Assembly (NCBI RefSeq): GCF_007859315.1
Contig: NZ_VOHA01000009.1
Span: 124,001-188,000, forward strand
Length of the DNA stretch: 64,000 bases
Direction: 5' to 3'
From: Reyranella sp. CPCC 100927
GTDB taxonomy: Bacteria > Pseudomonadota > Alphaproteobacteria > Reyranellales > Reyranellaceae
The notes under the pieces are model-generated. The model saw only the letters and a list, made by a program, of their open reading frames with translations. It made no database searches and had not been told where the DNA came from. The first letter of the stretch is position 1, and every line of letters starts with the position of its first letter. Of the stretch, positions 47,273-56,313 are shown piece after piece. The position numbers and the translations under genes were made by a program.

Positions 47273-47533
47273 ATGGGTAGTTTCAGCATTTGGCATTGGT
47301 TGATCGTGCTGGCGGTCGTACTGCTGCTGTTCGGCGGTCGCGGCAAGATCTCACAGCTGATGGGCGATTTCGGCAAAGGCCTGAGCGCCTTCAAGAAGGG
47401 CGTGTCTAGTGACGGCCAGCAGGACCAGGCAGCCAGGAGCAGCACGGCGCCCGGTGATGATGCCAAGCCGATCGGTCAGGGCTCGACCCACGATCCGGCT
47501 GCGACCGGGTCCAAGGAACACGCCAAGACCTGA
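47273..47533 (+). CDS. tatA: Sec-independent translocase protein TatA
   Basis: 86 residues: [27 protein letters not shown] membrane helix, the FG hinge, then the amphipathic helix [16 protein letters not shown] and a polar tail. TatA forms the pore for folded proteins. tatB begins 23 bases later. Its usual neighbour scpB is 23 kb upstream. Confidence 0.95.
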   Translation: MGSFSIWHWLIVLAVVLLLFGGRGKISQLMGDFGKGLSAFKKGVSSDGQQDQAARSSTAPGDDAKPIGQGSTHDPAATGSKEHAKT

Positions 47534-47556
47534 GCTAAGTCCGGGCCGCGTACACC

Positions 47557-48108
47557 ATGTTCGGCATCGACGCTCCCGAACTGCTGGTCATTGCCGCCAT
47601 AGCGCTTGTCGTGATCGGCCCGAAGGAATTGCCGGGCATGTTGCGCACGGTCGGCCGCTGGATGGCGACGGCGCGCAACATGGCGGGCGAATTCCGCGGC
47701 CATGTCGACGACATGATGCGGCAGGCTGACCTGGATGAGCTGAAGAAGCAGGTCGAGGCCGGCACCAAGGATGCGGTGCTCGATCTGCAAGGGCTCGACC
47801 CGACGCGCGAGATCAAGGCGGCCATCGCCGAAGGCGCCAGCGACGTGGAAAAGGAAATGGCGGCCGCGCGCGCTTCGATCGACTCGGCGACTGCCGATGC
47901 CCAGGTGCCGCCGCCCGTCGCCACGGCGGAGCTCGCGGCTCCCGTCGAACCCGACGCGACGATATCGCCGGTGGAGGCGGAGGTGGCCGCCGTACCGCCG
48001 GTCAGCGACAACGTTGCTTCGGTTCCGGCCGAAACGTCCCCGAGCGAACCCGTCGTACCAACGCCTGCCAACCAGCCGGCGGCGCCGCCCAAGGTCGCCG
48101 TCGGTTGA
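47557..48108 (+). CDS. tatB: Sec-independent translocase protein TatB
   Basis: 183 residues. MFGIDAPELLVIAAIALVVIGPKELPGMLRTVGRW is the TatB N-terminal helix and hinge (Glu 8, GPKELP). A long amphipathic helix and a Pro/Ala/Val-rich disordered tail follow. TatB with TatC binds twin-arginine signal peptides. tatC is not next to it, contrary to the common tatABC order; a zinc-ribbon gene follows instead. Confidence 0.93.
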   Translation: MFGIDAPELLVIAAIALVVIGPKELPGMLRTVGRWMATARNMAGEFRGHVDDMMRQADLDELKKQVEAGTKDAVLDLQGLDPTREIKAAIAEGASDVEKEMAAARASIDSATADAQVPPPVATAELAAPVEPDATISPVEAEVAAVPPVSDNVASVPAETSPSEPVVPTPANQPAAPPKVAVG

Positions 48109-48167
48109 CGATCGGACATGTCCTCGCCCCGTCTGTGGGGCGAGAGTTCAAAGAACGGAGTGCTCCG

Positions 48168-48422
48168 GTGCTTGACCTGCGCCCCAATTGCGAATGTTGC
48201 GACAAGGACCTGCCCAACGGCGCCTCCGATGCGCTGATCTGCACGTTCGAGTGTACTTTCTGCGCGACGTGTGCGCAGACCCGCTTCGGCGGCCGCTGCC
48301 CTAACTGCGGCGGCGACTTGGTCCAGCGGCCGACCCGGCCGGAGCGGCTGCTGGCCAAATTCCCGCCCTCGACCAAGCGGGTGAACAAAGAGCATGCACC
48401 CTGCGTCCAGGCTGCCGAATAA
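48168..48422 (+). CDS. Small zinc-ribbon protein, DUF1272 type (GTG start)
   Basis: 84 residues with Cys-rich zinc-binding pairs: LRPNCECCDKDLP, CTFECTFCATCAQ and GGRCPNCGGDL. DUF1272 proteins are small, uncharacterised and begin close to LRPNCE, so I start at GTG 48168, which follows ACGGAG by 7 bases; the longer frame overlaps the tatB end. A 9-bp hairpin follows the stop at 48446-48467. Confidence 0.85.
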   Translation: MLDLRPNCECCDKDLPNGASDALICTFECTFCATCAQTRFGGRCPNCGGDLVQRPTRPERLLAKFPPSTKRVNKEHAPCVQAAE

Positions 48423-48445
48423 AGATTCAGAATAACTGAGAATAC

Positions 48446-48467
48446 CGGGTGCCGGGAACGGCACCCG
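48446..48467 (+). terminator. Hairpin between zinc-ribbon gene and thrC
   Basis: Perfect 9-bp arms CGGGTGCCG/CGGCACCCG (48446-48454 and 48459-48467) with a GGAA loop. No T-run follows. It lies 24 bases after the stop and 67 bases before thrC. Confidence 0.55.
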
Positions 48468-48534
48468 CGACCGCACTGCCGTTGCGCCGGGTGACCCCCA
48501 CGGCTATGGTCCGCGCCCTATCGCCCCCCGGACC

Positions 48535-49956
48535 ATGTCAGACCTTCGTTACATCAGTACCCGCCAGGGTTCGCGCACTCCTTTGGAACGGCTCACCTTC
48601 GAACAGGTGATGCTGGCTGGCCTCGCTCGTGATGGCGGCCTTTACGTGCCGGAACGGTGGCCTGTCCTGTCGCCCGCCGACATCGCGGCGCTGCGCGGCC
48701 TGCCGTATGCCGAGCTGGCGACCCGCATCATGGCGCCGTTCGTGGGCGATACCGTCGATGCCGCGACCTTCAGCCGGCTGGTGCGCGAGGCCTACGCCTC
48801 GTTCGATGACGCCGAGGTCGTGCGCCTCAAGGCGCTGCCGGTTGACGGGCTGCACCTGCTCGAGCTGTTCCACGGCCCGACGTTCGCTTTCAAGGATGTG
48901 GCGCTGCAACTGCTGGGGCGCCTGCTGGACGCGCTGCTGACCCGCTCGGGACACCGCGCCCGCATCGTGGGCGCCACGTCGGGCGATACCGGCTCGGCCG
49001 CCATCGAGGCCGTTCGTGACCGCAAGGCCATCGACATCTTCATGCTCCACCCGCAAGGGCGCGTCAGCGAGGTGCAGCGGCGGCAGATGACGACCGTGCT
49101 GTCGCCCAACGTGCACAACATCGCGATCGAGGGCACGTTCGACGACTGCCAGGACCTGGCCAAGGCCTGCTTCAACGATCTGGCGTTCCGCGACCGCCAC
49201 CACCTGACGGCGGTGAACTCGATCAACTTCGCGCGCGTCATGGCGCAGATCGTCTACTACTTCCATGCCGCCCTGCAGCTCGGCGCGCCCGACCGGCCGG
49301 TGTCGTTCTGCGTGCCGACGGGCAATTTCGGCAACATCTATGCCGGCTACGCCGCGCGTGCGATGGGATTGCCGATCGAGCGGCTGCTGATTGCGTCCAA
49401 CAGCAACGACATCCTGACGCGCTTCATCGAAAGCGGCGAGCAGCGCATCACCGGCGTCACGCCGACCTTCTCGCCCAGCATGGACATCCAGGTCTCGAGC
49501 AACTTCGAGCGCTACCTGTTCGACCTGTTCGACCGCGACGGCAAGGCACTGGCAGCGGCCATGGAGAGCTTCCGCGCGAGCGGCAACATGAATGTCAGTG
49601 CCGCGCAGCTCGCCCGTGCCCGGGCCACGTTCGATGCCGGCCGGCTGGATGACGGTGACACCCTGCGGGCCATCGCCGATGCCCAACGCGAGACCGGCGA
49701 ACTGCTCGATCCGCATACTGCCGTCGGCTACGCCGTGGCGCGCCAGAAGCGCGGCGATCGCGCGGTGCCGATGGTCGTGTTGAGCACGGCGCATCCGGCC
49801 AAATTCCCCGACGCGGTCAAGCAGGCGACCGGCGAGGCGCCGCCGATGCCGGCCCGCCTGGCGGCCCTGGCGGCCAAGCCGGAGCGCTACCAGACTTTGC
49901 CCAATGACATCGGCGCACTGAAGCGCCTGATGGATGACGCCGCGGTGTTCGCATGA
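48535..49956 (+). CDS. thrC: Threonine synthase
   Basis: 473 residues, PLP fold type II, converts O-phosphohomoserine to threonine. The Schiff-base Lys is Lys 120 in HGPTFAFKDVALQLLG, with the phosphate/PLP loop GATSGDTGSAAIEA and VPTGNFGNIYAGYAARAMG. Length and the N-terminal MSDLRYISTRQG match the bacterial (subfamily 1) enzyme. Its stop overlaps the ATG of the M16 peptidase gene by four bases, so the two are translationally coupled, as is common in Alphaproteobacteria. Confidence 0.95.
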   Translation: MSDLRYISTRQGSRTPLERLTFEQVMLAGLARDGGLYVPERWPVLSPADIAALRGLPYAELATRIMAPFVGDTVDAATFSRLVREAYASFDDAEVVRLKALPVDGLHLLELFHGPTFAFKDVALQLLGRLLDALLTRSGHRARIVGATSGDTGSAAIEAVRDRKAIDIFMLHPQGRVSEVQRRQMTTVLSPNVHNIAIEGTFDDCQDLAKACFNDLAFRDRHHLTAVNSINFARVMAQIVYYFHAALQLGAPDRPVSFCVPTGNFGNIYAGYAARAMGLPIERLLIASNSNDILTRFIESGEQRITGVTPTFSPSMDIQVSSNFERYLFDLFDRDGKALAAAMESFRASGNMNVSAAQLARARATFDAGRLDDGDTLRAIADAQRETGELLDPHTAVGYAVARQKRGDRAVPMVVLSTAHPAKFPDAVKQATGEAPPMPARLAALAAKPERYQTLPNDIGALKRLMDDAAVFA

Positions 49957-51215
49957 CCATACGCATCACGACTCTGGACAATGGCCTGCGCGTCGTCACC
50001 GACACAATGGACCATGTCGAGACCGTGGCGCTGGGCATGTGGGTGGCGGCGGGCGCCCGGCACGAGCCGGCGCCGCGCAACGGCATCGCGCACCTGCTCG
50101 AGCATATGGCCTTCAAGGGCACCAAGCGGCGCACCGCGCGGGGCATTGCCGAAGAGATCGAGAATGTCGGCGGCAGCCTCAATGCCTTCACCGGCCGGGA
50201 GCTCACCGCCTACCACGCCGCCGTCCTGAAGGACGACGTCGCGCTGGCCGTCGACCTGGTGGCCGACATCCTGCTCGACTCGACCTTCGTCGAGGAAGAG
50301 CTGCAGCGCGAGCGCGGTGTCGTGCTGCAGGAGATCGGCCAGGCCAACGACACGCCCGACGACGTGATCTTCGACAACTTCCAGGCCGTGGCCTTTCCGG
50401 AACAAGCGCTGGGCCGGCCGGTGCTGGGGACCGAGGCGACGGTCAACGCGATTGCCCGCGACGACCTCTTCGACTGGCTGCGCAACCGCTACGTCGCCGA
50501 GCGCATGGTGCTGTCGGCGGGCGGTGCGATCGAGCACGACCGCTTTGTCGACCTGGCGAACAAGGCGTTCGGACGGCTGCCGCGTGCCACCGGTGACGTC
50601 GCTGTAACGGCCCCGGTCTTCGCCGGCGGCGATCGGCGTGACAGCGACGACCTCGAGCAGGCCCACCTGGTGATCGGCGGCGAGGCGTTCAGCTATCTCG
50701 ACCCCGATCATCATGCGCTGGCCGTGTTTTCGACCCTGTTCGGCGGCGGCATGTCCTCTCGCCTGTTCCAGCGCATTCGCGAGGACAGGGGCCTGGTCTA
50801 TTCGATCTATTCGTTCAACGCCGCCTATCGCGACGGCGGCCTGTTCGGGATCTACGCCGGCACCGCCGGCGACAGCCTGCCCGAGCTGGTGCCGATCGTG
50901 TGCGAGGAATTCCGCAAGGTGGCTGACGACGTCGATGACGCCGAGGTTGCCCGCGCCCGGGCCCAGCTCAAGGCCGGCACCCTGATGGCACTGGAATCGA
51001 GCCATTCACGATGCGAGCAGGCGGCGCGGCAACTGCTGATCTACGGGCGGCCGATCCCCTACACGGAGACCGTCGACCGTATCGAGGCGGTCGACACCGA
51101 TGCCGTGCGCCGGGTGGCACGCCGGCTGCTGGCTTCACCGCCCGCCGTCTGCGCCCTGGGGCCGATCGACAAGCTGGAAAGCTACGACGCCATCGCGCGG
51201 CGCCTGAAGGCCTGA
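49953..51215 (+). CDS. M16-family zinc peptidase (processing-peptidase-like)
   Basis: 420 residues, pitrilysin/MPP-beta family. The inverted zinc motif HLLEH is at 47-51 and the third ligand Glu 127 lies 76 residues on (VVLQEIGQ), the canonical HxxEH-x76-E spacing. Further MPP-like sequence: NVGGSLNAFTGRE, LGTEATVNAI and FGGGMSSRLFQRIREDRGLVYS. Alphaproteobacterial members are the relatives of mitochondrial MPP. Coupled to thrC through an ATGA overlap. Confidence 0.93.
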   Translation: MTIRITTLDNGLRVVTDTMDHVETVALGMWVAAGARHEPAPRNGIAHLLEHMAFKGTKRRTARGIAEEIENVGGSLNAFTGRELTAYHAAVLKDDVALAVDLVADILLDSTFVEEELQRERGVVLQEIGQANDTPDDVIFDNFQAVAFPEQALGRPVLGTEATVNAIARDDLFDWLRNRYVAERMVLSAGGAIEHDRFVDLANKAFGRLPRATGDVAVTAPVFAGGDRRDSDDLEQAHLVIGGEAFSYLDPDHHALAVFSTLFGGGMSSRLFQRIREDRGLVYSIYSFNAAYRDGGLFGIYAGTAGDSLPELVPIVCEEFRKVADDVDDAEVARARAQLKAGTLMALESSHSRCEQAARQLLIYGRPIPYTETVDRIEAVDTDAVRRVARRLLASPPAVCALGPIDKLESYDAIARRLKA

Positions 51216-51319
51216 AGGCCGTGCCCCGGATTGTGGGGGCCAGACATCCGATCCTCGGGCGTGAGAAATTCGCCGGGCTGGTGTATGGTGAGCGAAATCC
51301 TGGCGGGGTCCGCCCATCG

Positions 51320-51922
51320 ATGTTCCGGTTCTCTGATGTGCCCCTGGCGTTGATGTCGACGCCGCGCCTGCAGGGGGAGCGTGTCTTTCTGCGCGCGCCT
51401 GCCGCCGACGACTGGCGTGAATGGGCCGAATTGCGCGCTGCCAGCCGGGCCTACCTGACGCCGTGGGAGCCGACCTGGGGCGAGGACGCCCTGACCCGCG
51501 ACGCCTATCGCCGCCGCCTGCGGCACTACATGCAGGAGTGGCGGGCCGGCGAGGGCTACACGTTCTTCATCTTCCGCAGCAACCCGCGCCAGCTGGTGGG
51601 CGGTATCTCGGTATCCAACGTGCGCCGCGGCGTGGCCCAGAGCGCCAATGTCGGCTACTGGATGGGCCAGGCCCATGCCGGCCAGGGCCTGATGACCGAG
51701 GCGCTGCGCGCCATGTTGCCCTTCATCTTCGACGAGATCCGGCTGAACCGCCTGGAGGCGGCCTGCCTGCCGTCCAATGGGCCCAGCCGCGCCGTGCTGC
51801 ACAAAGTCGGCTTCCGCGAGGAAGGCATCGCGCGGCACTACCTCAAGATCAACGGCAAGTGGCATGACCACCTGCTGTTCGGCCTGCTGGTCGGGGACTA
51901 CCGAACGTTGTACGGCCGCTGA
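51320..51922 (+). CDS. GNAT-family N-acetyltransferase (RimJ/RimL-like)
   Basis: 200 residues. Begins TPRLQGERVFLRAPAADDW, then the acetyl-CoA-binding strand-loop YWMGQAHAGQGLMTEALRAM and LNRLEAACLPSNGPSRAVLH with KVGFREEGIARHYLKING. This order is typical of RimJ/RimL-type acetyltransferases that modify N-terminal amines of ribosomal proteins. ATG 51320; a second ATG 33 bases in is also possible. It is 104 bases after the M16 gene and convergent with cobD. Confidence 0.85.
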   Translation: MFRFSDVPLALMSTPRLQGERVFLRAPAADDWREWAELRAASRAYLTPWEPTWGEDALTRDAYRRRLRHYMQEWRAGEGYTFFIFRSNPRQLVGGISVSNVRRGVAQSANVGYWMGQAHAGQGLMTEALRAMLPFIFDEIRLNRLEAACLPSNGPSRAVLHKVGFREEGIARHYLKINGKWHDHLLFGLLVGDYRTLYGR

Positions 51923-51932
51923 CGCCGCCGTT

Positions 51933-52928
51933 TTACGACAGGCTGAAACCCACGGTGCAGGCGAGGGCCAGCAGCGCTGCCAGGACGAGCAGCATCATGG
52001 CTGCACAGGCCCGGCCATAGAGCCGCAGCGCCGCGTCGATATCGTCCGGTCTCACGTCGGCGCGGCCGTCGCCCATCCAGGCATCCTCGACACGCGTGCC
52101 ATCGTAGACACGCGGCCCGGCCAGCCGCAGGTCCAGCGCGCCGGCCAGGGCGGCTTCGGGCCAACCGGCATTGGGTGAGCGGTGGTGCCGGGCGTCGCGG
52201 CGGATCGCGCGGTATGCGCTTCCGACACTGCCGCCTGCCATAGCCGCCAGGACGATCAGCAATGCCGACAGCCGTGATGCCGGCAGGTTGACCAGGTCGT
52301 CCAGACGCGCCGCGGCCCAGCCGAAAGACTCGTGTCGCGGGCTGCGGTGGCCGATCATGCTGTCGGCCGTGTTGATCGCCTTGTAAAGCACCATGCCGGG
52401 CAGGCCGAGCAGCGCGAACCAGAGCGCCGGTGCCACGATGCCGTCGGAGAAGTTCTCGGCCAGGCTTTCGATCGCGGCGCGGCCGATGCCGGCTTCATCG
52501 AGCGCTTCGGGATCGCGGCCGACGATATGCGACACGGCGATCCTGCCGGGGGCGAGCCCGCCGGACCGAAGCGCGCTGCTGACCGCCGCCACGTGTGTGT
52601 AGAGACTGCGCTGCGCCAGAAGGCTGCCCGCCAGCAGCGCCTCGGCGGCCCAGCCGAACGGTATCGAGCGCAGAACATGGCTTATTGCCATCGCGGCAGT
52701 GGCCATGACCACCAGAAGGATGACCAGCGCGAGGACACCGCACAGGCGTCGCCGTCGTGCGGTGTCGTCATCCCGGTTGAGCGCGCCATCGAGCTCGCTG
52801 ATCAGGCGGCCGATCCAGACGACGGGATGCGCTACCCGTGCGTACAGCCAGGCCGGATAGCCGCACAGTGCCTCCAGCGCCAAGGCCAGGGCCAGTACGG
52901 CGAACTGGTGCTGATCCGGTCCGCTCAT
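51933..52928 (-). CDS. cobD: Adenosylcobinamide-phosphate synthase (CobD/CbiB)
   Basis: 331 residues, membrane protein. WLYARVAHPVVWIGRLIS, AIESLAENFSDGIVAPALWF and YKAINTADSMIGHRSPRHE then FGWAAARLDDLVNLPASRLSA are family signatures. It joins the aminopropanol side chain to cobyric acid in vitamin B12 synthesis. Its ATG overlaps the stop of the upstream MFS gene (ATGA). No other cobalamin genes are in the window, so the operon partner is unexpected. Confidence 0.93.
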   Translation of the reverse strand: MSGPDQHQFAVLALALALEALCGYPAWLYARVAHPVVWIGRLISELDGALNRDDDTARRRRLCGVLALVILLVVMATAAMAISHVLRSIPFGWAAEALLAGSLLAQRSLYTHVAAVSSALRSGGLAPGRIAVSHIVGRDPEALDEAGIGRAAIESLAENFSDGIVAPALWFALLGLPGMVLYKAINTADSMIGHRSPRHESFGWAAARLDDLVNLPASRLSALLIVLAAMAGGSVGSAYRAIRRDARHHRSPNAGWPEAALAGALDLRLAGPRVYDGTRVEDAWMGDGRADVRPDDIDAALRLYGRACAAMMLLVLAALLALACTVGFSLS

Positions 52929-54148
52929 GGCCGTTCGTGGCGCAGCAACGGCAGCAGGATCAGGCAGCAGGCGCCGCTGACCCCCGCCAGCAGGGCGAAA
53001 TTCAGCGCGTAGGAATCGAACAGCGCCAGCAGCACGCTGAACAGCGGCGGCACCAGCAGGGCGCCGGAGAAGGTGAAGACCTGCGTGCCGCCGGTCACCG
53101 TGCCGACCATGCCGGGCGGGGCCCGGCGCGCCAGCTCGGCGAAGAAGACGCCGCCCCAGCCGATGGCCGTCGTGCCGTACAGCACCGATGCCATCGCAAG
53201 GCCGGTGAACGACCAGCGCGCATCGACGGCGGCCAGCGTCGCCGATCCTGCCGCCATGCCCAGGGTGAGGATGGCCAGGACCAGGACCGGCCGGCGGGTG
53301 GCGTCGGCGATAACGCCCCAGACGACGCGCGCCGCGGCGCCCGCGAACTGGCCGATCGACAAGATCAAGCCGGCGATCGCGAGGTCGAGCCCGATGCGCT
53401 CCACCAGGTAGACGACAAGGAAGGCGCCGAAGGTGACCTGCATGGCGGTGAAGACCAGCGACACCAGCGCCAGCCGACGCCAATGGTGATGGCGCCAGAC
53501 CAGGCGCACCGGGGCCGGCAGCTCGCGCAACGCCGCGACGATGCCTCGCGCGTTGCCGCCGCGCGCGACGTCGAGCAGCGGGCGCAATGGCTCGATCGCG
53601 GCGGCCAGCGCCAAGCAGCAGAGCGCGACAGCCCACGCCGCCTGGTGCCAGCCGGCAAGCACGATCAACGCCGGGATGGCGAGGCCCGCCACCATGTTGC
53701 CCAGCGGGACGCCGGTCTGCTTGATCGAGAACGTCATGCTGGTCAGGTGCACGGGTGTCACGCGCGCCAGCACCTGCGAGCTGGAGGGCGTCGGCGGTCC
53801 CATGCCCATCCCCATGGCCAGCGCGGCGGGGATCAGCAGCCACACCGAGCCGAGGCCAAAGACCAGCAATGCCGCGGCACAGCACGCCAGCGCGACCTGG
53901 CTGACCCGCACGGCGCCATACCGCGCCGCCATCAACCCGCCGGCTGACGACGACAGGACGGCGGCGATGTAGACAAAGGCCATGAAATAGCCGACGTCGT
54001 TGCGCGAGACGCCCAGCGCCGGCGCCGCGACGGGCGCCATCACCGGTATCGACTGCACGGCGAACGAGCTCATCACCTGGATGGCCAGCATCGAGACCAC
54101 GGCCAACAGGTAGATGCGTGTGCCGGCCGGCGTCGTGGCGTCGGTCAT
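52925..54148 (-). CDS. MFS transporter, copy 2
   Basis: 407 residues with about 12 membrane helices. The motif SSQVLARVTPVHLTSMTFSI then KQTGVPLG and RRPVLVLAILTLG place it in the same MFS subfamily as the upstream neighbour. It starts 4 bases after that gene's stop and is coupled downstream to cobD. The substrate is unknown. Because it is coupled to cobD, a corrinoid-related role is possible but speculative. Confidence 0.88.
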   Translation of the reverse strand: MTDATTPAGTRIYLLAVVSMLAIQVMSSFAVQSIPVMAPVAAPALGVSRNDVGYFMAFVYIAAVLSSSAGGLMAARYGAVRVSQVALACCAAALLVFGLGSVWLLIPAALAMGMGMGPPTPSSSQVLARVTPVHLTSMTFSIKQTGVPLGNMVAGLAIPALIVLAGWHQAAWAVALCCLALAAAIEPLRPLLDVARGGNARGIVAALRELPAPVRLVWRHHHWRRLALVSLVFTAMQVTFGAFLVVYLVERIGLDLAIAGLILSIGQFAGAAARVVWGVIADATRRPVLVLAILTLGMAAGSATLAAVDARWSFTGLAMASVLYGTTAIGWGGVFFAELARRAPPGMVGTVTGGTQVFTFSGALLVPPLFSVLLALFDSYALNFALLAGVSGACCLILLPLLRHERP

Positions 54149-54152
54149 CGCG

Positions 54153-55379
54153 CTAGCGCTCGCCGCGGCGCAGCAGCCACGTGATGCTGATGGCGCTCAG
54201 CCCGGTGGCCACGGCCATGATCGCGAAACCGGCGGCGTAGGAGTGCGTCGCGTAGAGGATGCCGCGGAACAGCACCGGCCAGATGACCGGGCCGAGGAAG
54301 ACGAAGAACGATGTGGCGCCGACAAACTCGCCGGCGCGTCCAGGCGGTGCCCGCCGGGCGCATTCCGAGATGAACACACCATTCCAGCCGATCGCCGTGC
54401 CACCCAGCACGACGGCCACGCCATGCAGCAGCCAGGACGGCCAGCCAACCTGCGCCGCGGCCATGGCGAACCCACCCAGGGCCATGATGCCGCCCAGCAC
54501 CACCAGCATGGCCAGCGGCCGGCGCGTCGCGTCGGCCAGCGCGCCCCAGAAGACGCGGCCGACCATGCCGGCCGCGGTGGCGAAGGACAGCAGGATGCCG
54601 GCCGCGACATAGTCCAGAAGCAGTCCGTTCACGCCGTAGAGGACCGTGAAGTTCACGATCGTCGCCTGCATGGCGGAGAAGAACATCGCCGCCAGGCACA
54701 GGCGGCGCAGCACCGGATCGGCCCACGCCAGCTTCAGCGGATCGACGATCTGCTGGAACGTCGGCAGCAGCCGGCCAGTCGTCGCGCCGGCGGTGTCATA
54801 GAGCGGACGCAACGGCTGCAGCGCCAACGCGGTGATCACGCAGATGCCGGCGATCGCGGCAGCAACGGCCTGCCACCCATGCAGCTCGACACTGATGGGG
54901 ATCAGCGCGCCGGCCAGGGCGTAGCCCAACGGCACGCCGCTCTGCTTGATGGAGAAGGTGAGGTTCGACAGGCGTGCCGGCGTGACGCGCGAGAGGATCT
55001 GGGAACTGGCCGCCGTCAGCGGGCCGCCGCCCAGTCCCAGGATGATCGCCGACAACGCCGCCAGGCCAATATGTCCCGACGCCAACGAGAGGCACGCAAT
55101 CGCGGAAACGGTGAGCCCGCATTGGGTCAGCCGGATCGGGCCCAGCCGCAGCGCCATCGGCCCGCCCGCCATCGCGGCGTAGATCGAGACCAGATAGACG
55201 ATCGAGACATAGTAGGCGACGTCGTCGGCGGCGACACCCAGCGCCGGCGCCGCGGCCGGCGCCAGAATGGCCGCGATGTTGAACGCCGTTGTCGACAGCA
55301 TCTGCACTGCCGTCAGCGACAGCACGGCGATGATGTAGAGACGCGTATCGGTGGTGGCGGGCGCGGCGGTCGTTGTCAT
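54153..55379 (-). CDS. MFS transporter, copy 1 (paralogue of copy 2)
   Basis: 408 residues, about 12 membrane helices. It shares SSQILSRVTPARLSNLTFSI and KQSGVPLG with copy 2 and has the same layout and length, so the pair looks like a tandem duplication. The order copy 1 - copy 2 - cobD is tightly spaced (4-base gap, then 4-base overlap), indicating one operon. Initiation at ATG 55379 lies about 90 bases from the left RAYT repeat. Confidence 0.88.
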   Translation of the reverse strand: MTTTAAPATTDTRLYIIAVLSLTAVQMLSTTAFNIAAILAPAAAPALGVAADDVAYYVSIVYLVSIYAAMAGGPMALRLGPIRLTQCGLTVSAIACLSLASGHIGLAALSAIILGLGGGPLTAASSQILSRVTPARLSNLTFSIKQSGVPLGYALAGALIPISVELHGWQAVAAAIAGICVITALALQPLRPLYDTAGATTGRLLPTFQQIVDPLKLAWADPVLRRLCLAAMFFSAMQATIVNFTVLYGVNGLLLDYVAAGILLSFATAAGMVGRVFWGALADATRRPLAMLVVLGGIMALGGFAMAAAQVGWPSWLLHGVAVVLGGTAIGWNGVFISECARRAPPGRAGEFVGATSFFVFLGPVIWPVLFRGILYATHSYAAGFAIMAVATGLSAISITWLLRRGER

Positions 55380-55470
55380 GCAACAGGTGAAAAGCGACGG
55401 ATCGCGACCCTACTGATGGCGCCACGGCGATGCAGCCCTGACACACGCAACGCTGCCGTGCGCGCTTGAT

Positions 55471-55537
55471 CTTGCGCGTAGCGCCCGGAGCGCGGGCGTC
55501 TCGCCCGCATTTGCCCGTAGCGTAAGCGAAGGGCAAA
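55471..55537 (+). repeat. Left REP-like inverted repeat of the RAYT unit
   Basis: 67 bp that match the reverse complement of 56232-56299 at 61 of 67 aligned positions without gaps, all six differences being transitions. The core GGAGCGCGGGCGTCTCGCCCGC starts with a GGAG tetranucleotide before the palindrome, the layout of REP elements served by RAYT proteins. Confidence 0.85.
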
Positions 55538-55602
55538 GCTTCCCTGAGTCGTCCTTCGATGTATGGGGATCCCTTCCTCCAGACGCCGTGAACGCGCCAA
55601 AA

Positions 55603-56154
55603 TCAGGCGCGGCGGGGCGCGCTGCTCCATCGCCAATCTTGCGGACGTTCGACGAGCCTGGCCTTGACGGGATTGTTCTCGACGTACGCGATTATCGTAG
55701 CGAGATGACCTTCATCGCGCACATAGCGGTCGAAGTAATCGGCGGCCCACAAGCCGCCATTCCTGCTTAGAATGGTGTTGATCGCCTTGGCGGTGAACGA
55801 CTTCCACGAGTGAACGATTCCTGGGAGCGAGTGCCGTCCGTCGGATTCGATCAGGGCATGCACGTGATTGGGCATGATGCGCCAAGCCAGCAGTCGATAT
55901 CGGTCGCCATCGAGATGCAGCAGGGCATTTTCGACAACAGAGGCGCAATCGTCCTGTCGAAGGCAGCAATCACCGTAGCTGCCGTCAAGAAGCTGGTCGA
56001 TCCGCCGTCGCCGCGCCACGTCTGCTACTGGAGTTTGGGCAAGCGAGGCAGGTAGACTGTCGCCCAGCCGGAAAGTGACGGACTGGACGAGGTCAGGATC
56101 ATCCAGATGGGGCAGATAGCCCCTCGAATGCCAGCCTTTCGGTTCAGCAGACAT
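55603..56154 (-). CDS. REP-associated tyrosine transposase (RAYT, Y1_Tnp/IS200-like)
   Basis: 183 residues. The HUH-type metal motif lies in WRIMPNHVHALIES (His 97 and His 99), the catalytic Tyr is probably 140 in WAADYFDRYVRDEGH, and YVENNPVKARLV and PQDWRWSSA are RAYT/TnpA-REP signatures. RAYTs bind and nick single-stranded REP elements and are thought to spread them. ATG 56154; a TTG start at 56205 is possible. It is flanked by the inverted repeats at 55471-55537 and 56232-56299, forming a REP-RAYT-REP unit. Confidence 0.9.
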   Translation of the reverse strand: MSAEPKGWHSRGYLPHLDDPDLVQSVTFRLGDSLPASLAQTPVADVARRRRIDQLLDGSYGDCCLRQDDCASVVENALLHLDGDRYRLLAWRIMPNHVHALIESDGRHSLPGIVHSWKSFTAKAINTILSRNGGLWAADYFDRYVRDEGHLATIIAYVENNPVKARLVERPQDWRWSSAPRRA

Positions 56155-56231
56155 GCCGCAACCCTTCGCCACAAGGCTACATGAAGGGCGAGAGGCTTGC
56201 AGCAAGTGCGCTCAGCGCTCACGGCCGCAAA

Positions 56232-56299
56232 TTTCGCCCTCCGCTTGCGCTGCGGGCGAATGCGGGCGGGACGCCCGCGCTCCGGGCGCTACGCGCAAG
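56232..56299 (-). repeat. Right REP-like inverted repeat of the RAYT unit
   Basis: Inverted partner of 55471-55537, ending 14 bases before the stop codon of uvrB. The GCCCGCGCTCC core is shared with the element pair at 5410-5512. Confidence 0.85.
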
Positions 56300-56313
56300 A
56301 CCCTCGCCGGACC

